Shown here: piece after piece, positions 31,361 through 41,392 of the stretch
Position numbering within the stretch: position 1 is the stretch's first letter
How the letters are laid out: each line of letters starts with the position of its first letter
Source: Sphingomonas sp. AP4-R1
GTDB lineage: Bacteria > Pseudomonadota > Alphaproteobacteria > Sphingomonadales > Sphingomonadaceae
Direction: 5' to 3'
Assembly (NCBI RefSeq): GCF_013113735.1
Contig: NZ_CP053346.1
Location: 4,106,001 to 4,170,000, forward strand
Length of the DNA: 64,000 bases
Notes under the pieces: model-generated
Databases searched by the model: none
What the model was told of the DNA's origin: nothing
The model's input: only the letters and a program-made list of their open reading frames with translations
Program-made: the position numbers and the translations under genes

Positions 31361-32442
31361 CGGATGCGGCGGCGGTGACGATCACCCCGCCCGATCCGGA
31401 TCAGGTGGCGCGGTTCGCGCGGGATGTCGCCCCCTTCGTTCCTCCCCAGCTTGCTGGGGAGGGGGACCATGCGAAGCATGGTGGAGGGGAAAATCCCGAC
31501 CGTTCGGCAATGCCCCTCCACCAGCCTTCGGCTGGTCCCCCTCCCCATGCTATGCATGGGGAGGACCTTGCCGTCGCCGTTTCCGGTGGACCGGACAGCC
31601 TCGCCCTCCTGCTGCTCGCCTCGGCCGCCCTGCCCGGACGCGTCGCCGCCGTCACCGTCGATCACGGCCTTCGCCCCGAGGCCGCCGGCGAAGCGCGCTT
31701 CGCGGCCGACCTCTGCACCGTGCTCTCCGTCCCGCATGCGACCCTGCGCGTCACCGTCGCGGACGATCCCGCCGGTATCCAGGCCGCCGCCCGGCGCGAG
31801 CGCTACGCGGCGATGGCCCAATGGGCCCATGCGCGCGGCATTGCCGCCCTCGCCACCGCGCATCATCTCGACGATCAGGCGGAAACCGTGATGATGCGAC
31901 TGGAGCGCGGCGCGGGCGTGGCGGGCCTCTCCGGCATCCGCCCGGACCGCGCGCTTGCCGACGGCGTGCGCCTGATCCGCCCCCTGCTCGGCTGGCGCCG
32001 CAGCGAGCTGGGCACGATCGTCCGCGCGGCCGGCCTCTCGGCGATCGACGATCCCTCGAACCGCGACCCCCGCTTCGATCGCGCCGCGGTCCGCGCCAGG
32101 CTGGCGGAAGGCTGGCCCGATCCGACGCGCCTCGCGGCGGTGGCCAGCCATATGGCGCAGGCCGAGGATGCGCTCGCCTTCACCGCCGATCGCCTGTTCG
32201 CGGAGCGCTACGAGTCCGATTCGGCCACGCTCGCCGCCGCCGATCTGCCGCGCGAGCTGCGCCGCCGGCTGCTGATCGCCGCGCTCGCCCGCCTCGCCCC
32301 CCACGCCATCCTGCGCGGCGACGAGGTGGATCGTCTGCTCGATCGACTGGCCGAAAACCGGGTTTCCACCCTCGCCGGGCTCCGCATCCAGCCGGGCCGG
32401 ACGTGGCGCTTCACCCCCGCCCCGCCCCACCGATCCGCCTGA
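31357..32442 (+). CDS. tilS: tRNA(Ile)-lysidine synthetase with an in-frame palindromic insert
   Basis: TilS converts C34 of a tRNA-Ile to lysidine, needed to read AUA. The ATP loop SGGPDSLAL is at residues 76-84; further landmarks are VTVDHGLRPEA and TAHHLDDQAETVMMRLERG. The start GTG at 31357 overlaps the TGA of the previous gene. The family N-terminal helix is seen at residues 13-28 (DPDQVARFARDVAPFV), but about 40 residues encoded by a palindromic repeat (31441-31564) separate it from the ATP loop. The frame is kept, so the enzyme is probably active. Length is 361. Confidence 0.9.
   Translation: MTDAAAVTITPPDPDQVARFARDVAPFVPPQLAGEGDHAKHGGGENPDRSAMPLHQPSAGPPPHAMHGEDLAVAVSGGPDSLALLLLASAALPGRVAAVTVDHGLRPEAAGEARFAADLCTVLSVPHATLRVTVADDPAGIQAAARRERYAAMAQWAHARGIAALATAHHLDDQAETVMMRLERGAGVAGLSGIRPDRALADGVRLIRPLLGWRRSELGTIVRAAGLSAIDDPSNRDPRFDRAAVRARLAEGWPDPTRLAAVASHMAQAEDALAFTADRLFAERYESDSATLAAADLPRELRRRLLIAALARLAPHAILRGDEVDRLLDRLAENRVSTLAGLRIQPGRTWRFTPAPPHRSA
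31441..31564. repeat. Palindromic element inside tilS
   Basis: The element starts with CTCCCCAGCTTGCTGGGGAG, then a CATGCGAAGCATG hairpin and GGTGGAGGGG; the second half mirrors it as CCCCTCCACC, CCAGCCTTCGGCTGG and CTCCCCATGCTATGCATGGGGAG. The two halves form one long imperfect inverted repeat with exchanged inner hairpins. It is read in frame by tilS with no stop codon, adding about 41 residues. Confidence 0.88.
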
Positions 32443-32585
32443 CGGGCGCCGCGCCCCGGGGCACCATCCGAGGGGGTCGCGCGTTGCACGCCCAAGGACG
32501 TGCAATTTTGATCGGCCGTTGTTCCATTGCCATTAACCCCTGCTGTCCTACATAATGCCTGTTCTCGAAAGGCTGGTAAGCGCGC

Positions 32586-34532
<1,947 letters not shown>

Positions 34533-34560
34533 AGCCTTCCGGCACATCACGGAACGGAAA

Positions 34561-34585
34561 GGGCGGCCTTCGGGTCGCCCTTTTT
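34561..34585 (+). terminator. Intrinsic terminator of ftsH
   Basis: An 8-bp GC stem (GGGCGGCC / GGTCGCCC, one G-U pair) with a TTCG loop is followed by TTTTTGTTTT, 28 bases after the ftsH stop. Confidence 0.88.
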
Positions 34586-34946
34586 GTTTTGGGGGCCGGC
34601 CCACCCGGATCGGCCCCGCAGGGAGCCTCGCGATTCCGTGGGCCGCCCGCAAGCGCCACGCGATCGGGGCAAATGTCCTTTCCGACCGATCGGATCTGCG
34701 CGCCCGAATATGGCAGATTACTCCCCCGTAACGAGCCGGAATCGGCGGCGTCCGTATCACGCGCGAAGCACAAAACCCGTCACAACTCCAATCATCTCCT
34801 CACATTCTTCTAGATGAAGACTATCCGTGAAACTGATTTTGAATCGATCCATTCCAGCCTGCAAATATATTCACTGCCAATGCCATCAATTGACAAGATC
34901 ATAACTCACGATCACCTTCCTGATTATATAAACAGGGGAGATGATC
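34586..34946. other. Gap between ftsH and the CXXCH protein gene
   Basis: About 360 bases. No gene with a usable start and family pattern is visible. The segment from about 34800 to 34930 is AT-richer than its surroundings (CTGATTATATAAACAGGGGA at the end), which probably contains the promoter of the following gene. A plus-strand open frame from 34814 runs into the next gene in another frame and looks like a shadow. Confidence 0.5.
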
Positions 34947-36713
34947 ATGCGAGTTACGCGCAAAGGCGCCACGGTTTCGCTCGTCCTGAGTGCGACCGCC
35001 GCAGCCGCAATTCTGGGGATTTCGCAGCAGGGTATCAGCCAGTCGGTCCCGACGGATCCGCAGCCGACCTGTCCGATCTCGCCCGCCACCTTCGCCGCGA
35101 TGTTCGAGTCCGGCACGGTCACGCTCAACGGCACGGTCAAGCCGGCCGACAGCACACAGGTTCTTCAGCCCAATTGCGGCTTCTTCGTGTGGAGCGAGCA
35201 GATGTTCCTCTGGCTCACCTCGCCGGCGCCGACCCGCTACGGCGGCGGCGGGGGCGGCCGGATCATGTTCTCGCCGAGCTTCTACACGGTCAGCCCGGAG
35301 GACAGCAGCGGGCGGCGCAGCTTCATCCCCAACAATCCCCGCCTGCCGTTCCGGATGATGCTGCGGGCGACCGAACTCGGCCCGCACCTGCTGCCGATCG
35401 TCCGCACGCGCACCGGCCAGATCGTCGAGGTCCAGCGCCCCAATCCCCGCCTGCCGGTGCCGCCCGTCGTGCGCGGCCTCAACGGCGCACAGGTCCGCCT
35501 GTCGAGCGCCCGCGTCGTCGGGGGGCAGCTTCAATTCCTCGACGTGCGCGGCAGGGCCATTCAGGTCCGCAAGCTTCAGCTGCCGACTCTCAATCGCGTG
35601 ATGGTGCGGATGCCGGAGAGCAATCGGCTGCTGCCGATGGTGCCGGTGCAGGCGGTCAAGGATGCGATCCAGGCCCGCAAGATCATCCTCAACAAGATTC
35701 CGATCTTCATCGATTCAGGCGGCAACGTGATCGATGTCGAGCCCGGCCAGGCCGATGGCGGCGTCCTGCTCTCCCAGAACGGGTCGCTGATCTACTATAT
35801 CACCATCGTCAACGACATGTTCGCCTATCATCGCACGATGCAGGGGCCGGCGGTGATCCCGTTCGTCACGCCGATCACCTTCCCGCTCACGGCCGCGAAC
35901 GCCGCGACCGTCACGGCGTTCGCCTCCTCGCACGGGCGCACGCTCACCGATCCGGAGGCGCTGACGATCGAAACCAAGAGCAGCTGGGTCGATGCGAGCG
36001 CGGTCCCGGATCCCTCGGGCTATGTCCAGCTCAAGGCGACGGTGCCGACCTTCGACAAATCCAATCCGGCGCATTGGGTGCCCAACGGCCAGACCACGAT
36101 CACCGTGGCGATGGTCGGGCTGCATGTCGTCGGCAGCACCAACGGCCATGGCGAGATGGTGTGGGGGACGTTCGAGCATACCGGCAATGCGCCCAACGCA
36201 TCCTATCAATATAATTCGACCAGCGGGCTCAAGACGGTGGCGCAGAATACCGTCGGCACATGGCTGTTCACCCCCAGCGGATCGAGCGGCCCGTTCAACG
36301 GCCAGATCACGAACTTCCCGAGCTGGGACATCCCGACCGGAGCGATTGACGGCCCCTCGGGCAATCCGGTCGGCCCGACCGCCGTCCTGCGAACGCTGCC
36401 CTGGGGCACCAGCGGCACGAATGCCTCGCTGAACACGCAGGTGATCTCCGCGAACGCGGCCGTCATCGGCCAGCTGCTGGGAGGCGATCTGCGTCGCAAT
36501 TACTTCCAGCTCGGCTCGACCTGGACGATCGGCGGCGCCCCGCCGAACAACAATAATCAGGTCGGCACCAACCGGCTCTCGAACGCGACGCTCGAGACGT
36601 TCGTGCAGGAGGATCTGGCGCACCCCGGCTCCGGCGCCAACTGCTTCTCCTGCCACGGCACCAACACCGTGTCGGTGAGCCACGTTTATGGGACGCTGAA
36701 GCCGTTATTCTAG
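34947..36713 (+). CDS. Exported protein with C-terminal haem c motif (CXXCH), unknown family
   Basis: A 588-residue protein. GGGGAG six bases before the ATG at 34947 fixes the start. A signal peptide (VSLVLSATAAAAILGISQQG) is followed by a large beta-rich body, including FFVWSEQMFLWLTSPAP near 75 and LIYYITIVNDMFAYH near 290, and a single haem c site CFSCHG near the C-terminus (about residue 567). No known oxidoreductase domain was recognised. A His/Met axial ligand may be in VSVSHVYG. It appears to be a single-haem periplasmic protein; its role cannot be told. Confidence 0.7.
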   Translation: MRVTRKGATVSLVLSATAAAAILGISQQGISQSVPTDPQPTCPISPATFAAMFESGTVTLNGTVKPADSTQVLQPNCGFFVWSEQMFLWLTSPAPTRYGGGGGGRIMFSPSFYTVSPEDSSGRRSFIPNNPRLPFRMMLRATELGPHLLPIVRTRTGQIVEVQRPNPRLPVPPVVRGLNGAQVRLSSARVVGGQLQFLDVRGRAIQVRKLQLPTLNRVMVRMPESNRLLPMVPVQAVKDAIQARKIILNKIPIFIDSGGNVIDVEPGQADGGVLLSQNGSLIYYITIVNDMFAYHRTMQGPAVIPFVTPITFPLTAANAATVTAFASSHGRTLTDPEALTIETKSSWVDASAVPDPSGYVQLKATVPTFDKSNPAHWVPNGQTTITVAMVGLHVVGSTNGHGEMVWGTFEHTGNAPNASYQYNSTSGLKTVAQNTVGTWLFTPSGSSGPFNGQITNFPSWDIPTGAIDGPSGNPVGPTAVLRTLPWGTSGTNASLNTQVISANAAVIGQLLGGDLRRNYFQLGSTWTIGGAPPNNNNQVGTNRLSNATLETFVQEDLAHPGSGANCFSCHGTNTVSVSHVYGTLKPLF

Positions 36714-36882
36714 GCTCGGGGCCGCTGCGGGCTGGGCATCGTCCCCCGGTCCCGGCGGCTCGGATTGTCCGGAAAAGACCTTCCAATTCTGATGATGATC
36801 TTCGCCGCGAATTATTTCGCCTGCGGAACGGACCTTCCCACCGGGCCTCCTTTTGGCGATACTCCTCGTTGAGGGGGGCCTC

Positions 36883-37626
36883 ATGGGACAGTTTCGGATC
36901 GTGCGCGGGGCGGTTGCCTTCGCGGCCTTGCTGGTGTGTGCGCCACTCGCGGCACAGGAGAAGACCGGGATCAAGCCGGGTTTCGCGCTCCGGCCGGGAA
37001 CGGCGCGCATCGTCCTGATGCGCCCGACGATCCTCGTCGGCGCCCAGTCGATCGGCGGCGTGAACGAACCCAATGCCGATTGGACGCGGCAGGCGCGCGA
37101 GAATATCGCGCTCGCCCTCCGCCAGGCGCAGGCGAATGTCGGCAATGCCATGGTCGAATATGACGAGGGGGCGAGCGGCGAAGGACCGCTGGCAACCGAA
37201 TATGCGCAATTGTTCGGCGCGCTCGCGGACTCCGTGATCGAATATCAGTTCTTCGCCGGAAACCGCCTGCCCACCAAGAAGCGCAATGACAGCTTCGAAT
37301 GGAGCATCGGCGCCGATCTCGGCAAGCTGCGCTCGCTGGCGGCGGCCGATTACGCGCTCTTCATCACCACGCGCGACGATTATGGATCGGCCGGGCGCAA
37401 GGTGCTGCAGATGGTGGCGGCGATGGGCGGGGTCGGGCTCAAGTCCGGCGATCATACGGGTTATGCCGGACTCGTCGATCTGCGGACGGGCGAACTCGTC
37501 TGGCTCAATGCGGACCGCCAGATGGGCGGCGACGTCCGCACGGCCGAAGGCGCCTCCAAGCGCGTCAGCCAATTGCTCGAAGGCTTTCCGGGCAAGTCGT
37601 CCGCCGCCGTGAACGGGGCGCCGTAA
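36883..37626 (+). CDS. Exported protein of unknown function, first gene of a three-gene unit
   Basis: A 247-residue protein with a signal peptide (AVAFAALLVCAPLAAQE). GAGGGG upstream supports 36883. The later part (AADYALFITTRDDYGSAGRKVL and GYAGLVDLRTGELVWLNAD) has the look of a CsgG- or GNA1162-like fold in which a strand reports on a lipoprotein subunit, but the match is weak. The M48 peptidase begins one base after its stop, so the genes are tightly linked. Confidence 0.7.
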   Translation: MGQFRIVRGAVAFAALLVCAPLAAQEKTGIKPGFALRPGTARIVLMRPTILVGAQSIGGVNEPNADWTRQARENIALALRQAQANVGNAMVEYDEGASGEGPLATEYAQLFGALADSVIEYQFFAGNRLPTKKRNDSFEWSIGADLGKLRSLAAADYALFITTRDDYGSAGRKVLQMVAAMGGVGLKSGDHTGYAGLVDLRTGELVWLNADRQMGGDVRTAEGASKRVSQLLEGFPGKSSAAVNGAP

Positions 37627-37627
37627 G

Positions 37628-38818
37628 ATGCGGCGCCTTTTCCCGATCGTGATGACGGCCCTGACGATGGCGGTCACGATGGCCGGACCCACCATCGCCG
37701 CCGATCCCACGCTGAGCCTTCCCACCTACACGCCGGCCTACGAACCGAGGACGGTGGACGAGCGCGGCCTGTGGATGGAGGCCGACGAGGAGGAGCGCCT
37801 CCTGCGCGACAGCCCGCTCCGCATCCGCGAGGGCAAGCTGGAGCAGTATGTGCGCGATGTCCTGTGCCGCGAGGTCGGCGCCGAGCGCTGCCAAAGCGTG
37901 CGCGTCTACGTGATGGAAGTGCCGGAGTTCAACGCGTCGATGCTGCCCAACGGCTGCATGCGGGTCCTGACCGGCCTGCTGCTCCGGGCGCGGAGCGAAG
38001 CCGAACTCGCCTCGGTGCTGGGTCATGAATTCGGGCATTTCGAGCTGCGGCACGGACTGACGGGCTTCAAGGCCGAGCGCCGCACGAAGGACAGGACAGC
38101 GTGGCTCGCGATCCTCGGCGCGATGAGCCGAACCGATATTACCGACACGCGGATCAGCCTCCTCGCCTCTTTCTACCGGTTTACCCGCGATCAGGAGGCC
38201 GCTGCGGATCAGATGGGCCTGCGCTACATGGCCACGTCCGGCTATCCCGCCAGGACAGCGGCCGAGGTGTGGCGGCAGGCGATGGCCGAGCAGGATGCGT
38301 CGGAAATCGGGCATGGCCGCACGCCGAGGCACAGTTACGTCTCCGGCTATTTCGACACGCATCCGACCAATCTCAACCGTGCGATGGCGCTGGAGGCCGC
38401 CGCCGCCCGGATGCCCGGCGGCGGCGAGGCGCGCGCCGACGAATATCGCGCGGCGATCGCACCCTATCTGCCGAGGCTGCTCGCCGCGCAGATCAAAACA
38501 TACGATGTCGGCGCGACCGATTTCATCCTCGCCTCGCTCGCCGCGCAATCCGGCTGGACGGGCGAGCTGCTGTTCGCGCGGGCCGAATTGTATCGCGCGC
38601 GCGGCAATCCGCGCGACCTGCAGATGGCCAGCATCTGGTTCCGCGATGCGCGGGCCGCCGGCTATGCCGCGCCCGAACTCGATCGCGATCTGGGCCTGAC
38701 GCTGCTGCGGAACGGACAGGCGGACGAGGCACGCAAGGCCCTGAACGCCTATCTCGCCGCTCGGCCGGATGCGAGCGACGCGACGATGATCCAGACTCTG
38801 GTGGCGACCGAACAATGA
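37628..38818 (+). CDS. M48 family metallopeptidase with TPR-like C-terminus
   Basis: A 396-residue exported protease. The signal peptide is VMTALTMAVTMAGPTIAAD. The M48 zinc site HEFGH is at residues 133-137, preceded by LPNGCMRVLTGLLLRARSEAELASVLG, and the third ligand region is RDQEAAADQMGLRYMATSGY. The C-terminal 120 residues have helical repeats (ARAELYRARGNPRDLQMASIWFRDA) resembling the TPR domain of BepA, a periplasmic outer-membrane quality protease. Its stop overlaps the next gene start (ATGA). Confidence 0.88.
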   Translation: MRRLFPIVMTALTMAVTMAGPTIAADPTLSLPTYTPAYEPRTVDERGLWMEADEEERLLRDSPLRIREGKLEQYVRDVLCREVGAERCQSVRVYVMEVPEFNASMLPNGCMRVLTGLLLRARSEAELASVLGHEFGHFELRHGLTGFKAERRTKDRTAWLAILGAMSRTDITDTRISLLASFYRFTRDQEAAADQMGLRYMATSGYPARTAAEVWRQAMAEQDASEIGHGRTPRHSYVSGYFDTHPTNLNRAMALEAAAARMPGGGEARADEYRAAIAPYLPRLLAAQIKTYDVGATDFILASLAAQSGWTGELLFARAELYRARGNPRDLQMASIWFRDARAAGYAAPELDRDLGLTLLRNGQADEARKALNAYLAARPDASDATMIQTLVATEQ

Positions 38819-39399
38819 ATATCCCGCGCAGCCCGGCCCTGCTCGCGCTGGCGGCTTTGGCGGCGACGCCCGCTCTCTCCAATATGCTGGTTCCGCCCGG
38901 CCCCAGAACCGGCATCGCCAACTCCCGGCTCTCGGCGACACCCGCCAGCGAATGGAACAGGCTCAGCCACACCGACGGCAAGTTCACCGAGGTCTGGACG
39001 ATCGACGGCGACCAGCTCGACAAGGTCACCTTCTTCGGCGGGGTCGCACGCGGCAAGGCGCTGCTGCGCGAGGTGGACCGCAAGCATCACCCGCTCCCCA
39101 CCGTGAAGGCCAGCATGCTGATCACCGATATTCCGGTGCTGCTGGAAACCACCTATCGCATCCGCGGCGCCCGCCAGATGACCATCGACACGCAGGAACC
39201 CGCTATGCTCGGCGGGCACAAGGCGATCCGCTTCACCTACCATTTCACGCTGGACGACGAGGTCCGCCGCAAAGGCGAAGGCCTCGGCGCGCTGGTCGAC
39301 GGCAAACTCTATCTGGTGACCTACGAGGCGCCGGCGCTGCATTTCTTCGACAAGGATGTGGCCCGGTATCGCGCGCTGGCGGCCTCGATCACTTTGTAA
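38815..39399 (+). CDS. Exported protein of unknown function, third gene of the unit
   Basis: A 194-residue protein; its ATG overlaps the TGA of the M48 gene (ATGA). The signal peptide is LLALAALAATPALSN. The mature part is beta-rich with DGKFTEVWTIDGDQLDKVTFFGG, LETTYRIRGARQMTI, and HKAIRFTYHFTLDDEVRRKGEG. It has no cysteines or catalytic motif. It may be a substrate, chaperone or partner of the peptidase; this is inferred from gene order only. Confidence 0.7.
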   Translation: MNIPRSPALLALAALAATPALSNMLVPPGPRTGIANSRLSATPASEWNRLSHTDGKFTEVWTIDGDQLDKVTFFGGVARGKALLREVDRKHHPLPTVKASMLITDIPVLLETTYRIRGARQMTIDTQEPAMLGGHKAIRFTYHFTLDDEVRRKGEGLGALVDGKLYLVTYEAPALHFFDKDVARYRALAASITL

Positions 39400-39418
39400 C
39401 GGCCGCCCGCCGCGCGCC

Positions 39419-40057
39419 TCACCGCACCGGCGCGACGCTCTCCAGCGGCTCGGCCGCGCGGCCCGATCGCAGGTCGCGCTTCACCTTCTCGCCCGGATAG
39501 ACCCGCCGCACGCGCACCCGCGCCGTACCCATCCGCACGATCCCCAGATCCTCGGCCGCACCGCGCGACAGATCGATGATGCGCCCATCGACGAACGGCC
39601 CGCGATCGTTGACGCGCACGATGATGCGGCGCCCGGTCGCCAATGCCGTCACCTCGACATAGGAGGGCAAGGGCAAGGTCTTGTGCGCGGCGCCGACGCG
39701 GTTCTGCTTGAACTTTTCGCCATTGGCGGTGCGCCCGCCCTGCCCCGGCCCGTACCAGGAGGCGAGGCCCACCTCGTCATAATCCTGATCGTCGGCGGGC
39801 ACGTAGGTCCGCCCGCGCACCTGATAGGGCCGGCCGATCTTCACCGGCGTATCGGGCACCATATGATGCCCCGCGCACGAGGCGAGCAGGAGGGATGCGG
39901 CGGCGGCCGGAAGGAAAAGCGCCGCCTTCCCCCACCCCGTTGGGTTCGAGCCTGTCGAGAACCCTTTCCTGTTCAGGCCTTCTCGACTGCGATCTCGGCA
40001 AGCTCGATCTCCGCTCGAAGCAAACGGTTGGGCGGAAGCGAGCGACACGCCCCTCAA
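39419..40057 (-). CDS. RlpA family septal ring lytic transglycosylase
   Basis: A lipoprotein with a double-psi beta-barrel domain: ASWYGPGQGGRTANGEKF and NDRGPFVDGRIIDLSRGAAEDLGI, the RlpA pattern with the catalytic Asp. RlpA cleaves denuded peptidoglycan at the septum. The signal peptide ends in SLLLASCAG. The first upstream start is a TTG at 40057 that overlaps the stop of the MltB gene (TTGA), but that would put about 45 residues, encoded by a palindromic repeat, before the signal peptide. The true start is uncertain. Confidence 0.8.
   Translation of the reverse strand: MRGVSLASAQPFASSGDRACRDRSREGLNRKGFSTGSNPTGWGKAALFLPAAAASLLLASCAGHHMVPDTPVKIGRPYQVRGRTYVPADDQDYDEVGLASWYGPGQGGRTANGEKFKQNRVGAAHKTLPLPSYVEVTALATGRRIIVRVNDRGPFVDGRIIDLSRGAAEDLGIVRMGTARVRVRRVYPGEKVKRDLRSGRAAEPLESVAPVR
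39941..40021. repeat. Palindromic repeat at the 5' end of the rlpA-like gene
   Basis: TGGGTTCGAGCCTGTCGAGAAC at 39941 faces TTCTCGACTGCGATC...GCTCGAAGCAAAC ending near 40024; both arms carry TCGAG cores. It belongs to the TCGA-rich repeat family seen at 3541, 7418, 19161 and 26515. It falls before the signal-peptide coding region of the RlpA-like protein, in frame without a stop. Confidence 0.7.
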
Positions 40058-41175
40058 TCCGCCGGCCGCATCACCTCGTCGGCGAGCAGGCCCACCGAGA
40101 GCGCGTAGAAATTGGAGCAGTTATAATCGAGGATCGCCTGATAATTGGTCGTCAGCAGATAGGCGGTCTGGCCCGGCCCATCCGGCTCGATCAACGTCGC
40201 CATCTCGGTGTCGGCCGGAACGGGCGCGCCCGCGATCATCAGCCCCTTCGCGCGCCATTCCGCCATCGTCAGCCAGCGGCTGAGGCGGACATGGACGCGC
40301 GGGCAACGCGGGCTCGTCAGCGGCGAGGCGATCCCCGTGCGGTCGAAGCTGGAGGGCACCACAACCGGCACGCCCCACGGCACGTTGGGCTTCCACCCGG
40401 CATTGCTGAGGTAATTGCCGATCGAGGCCAGCGCATCGGGCTCGCTGCGCCAGATGTCGGCCTTGCCGTCGCCGTCGCCATCCACCGCCAGCCGCAGCCA
40501 TACGCTCGGCAGGAATTGCGGATAGCCGGTCGCCCCGGCCCAGCTGCCCTTCAGCAGCGAGCGCGGAAAGCCCCGGTCGATCAGCTTCAGCGTATCGATG
40601 AACTCGGTGGTGAAGAGAGCGCGCCGCCGCCCCTCATAAGCCAGCGTCGCGAAGGAGCGCAGGATATCGTAATTGCCGGTGAAGGTGCCGTAGCCCGTCT
40701 CATGGCCATAGATGGCGAGCATGATCGATTCGGGCACCCCCGTCTTCGCCTCGATCGCGGAGAGCTGGGGCCGCAGCCCGGCATAGCGCGAACGCCCGCG
40801 CCCGATCCGCACCGGCTCCACATGCGTGCGCCTGTAGGGCGCGAAATTGATGCTGATCGAGGGTGTCGCCGGGCTGGTGGCGCCCCCGCCCGGCTGGCCG
40901 CGATCGGCGCGGATCACGCGCGGATCGAACGTGAGATCGGACACTTCGCGATCGAAGGTCTGCGGGTTCACCCCCGCCGCCAGCGCCTGCGGCCGCAAGC
41001 CGGTGACGAAGGCGCGAAAGGCGGTGGCGGCCTTCTCCTCCTCGCTGGGCTGCGCCGGCGCGGTCGGCGCTTCGGCAGCTGTGGTCGGCTGATCCGAATC
41101 CGGCGGCGGCGCTTCCTGCGCGAAGGCGGGAACGGCCAGAAGCGAGAGGGCGGCAATCAGGGAACGCGCGATCAT
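40054..41175 (-). CDS. Lytic murein transglycosylase (MltB family)
   Basis: A 373-residue exported peptidoglycan lyase. Signal peptide: LIAALSLLAVPAFAQE. The catalytic Glu is in YGHETGYGTFTGNYDILRS; GATGYPQFLPS and DIWRSEPDALASIGNYLSNAG are typical of MltB-like enzymes, and a peptidoglycan-binding-like tail ends with FYALSVGLLADE. It is exported without a lipobox. It and the RlpA gene are probably co-transcribed, linking two septal or wall enzymes. Confidence 0.92.
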   Translation of the reverse strand: MIARSLIAALSLLAVPAFAQEAPPPDSDQPTTAAEAPTAPAQPSEEEKAATAFRAFVTGLRPQALAAGVNPQTFDREVSDLTFDPRVIRADRGQPGGGATSPATPSISINFAPYRRTHVEPVRIGRGRSRYAGLRPQLSAIEAKTGVPESIMLAIYGHETGYGTFTGNYDILRSFATLAYEGRRRALFTTEFIDTLKLIDRGFPRSLLKGSWAGATGYPQFLPSVWLRLAVDGDGDGKADIWRSEPDALASIGNYLSNAGWKPNVPWGVPVVVPSSFDRTGIASPLTSPRCPRVHVRLSRWLTMAEWRAKGLMIAGAPVPADTEMATLIEPDGPGQTAYLLTTNYQAILDYNCSNFYALSVGLLADEVMRPAD

Positions 41176-41280
41176 GCCGCCCTCCTGCCACAGCGAAACG
41201 CCCCCGTCTCCCCGCCGCGTGCCTTTGCGCGACGCAGCGTCTTGCGCGAGCGCCCGCCTCCCCCGATAAGCGCCCCGTCC

Positions 41281-41370
41281 GGACAGGTGGCCGAGTGGTT
41301 TAAGGCAGCGGTCTTGAAAACCGCCGTGGGTGGAAGCTCACCGTGGGTTCGAATCCCACCCTGTCCGCCA
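41281..41370 (+). tRNA. tRNA-Ser (anticodon TGA)
   Basis: The acceptor arms GGACAGG (41281-41287) and CCTGTCC (41360-41366) pair, the discriminator base is G and CCA is encoded. The anticodon loop is CTTGAAA, giving TGA. A long variable arm (GTGGGTGGAAGCTCACC) identifies a serine tRNA, and the T loop reads GGTTCGAATCCC. It is immediately followed by an accessory gene of different composition. Confidence 0.97.
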
Positions 41371-41392
41371 TAGCGTCAAGGAGAACGCGCAA

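Noticed and set aside
34814..36214. 466-residue plus-strand frame overlapping the CXXCH protein gene
   Set aside because: Different frame of the same DNA, Arg/Gly-rich; the CXXCH frame has a better ribosome site and signal peptide.
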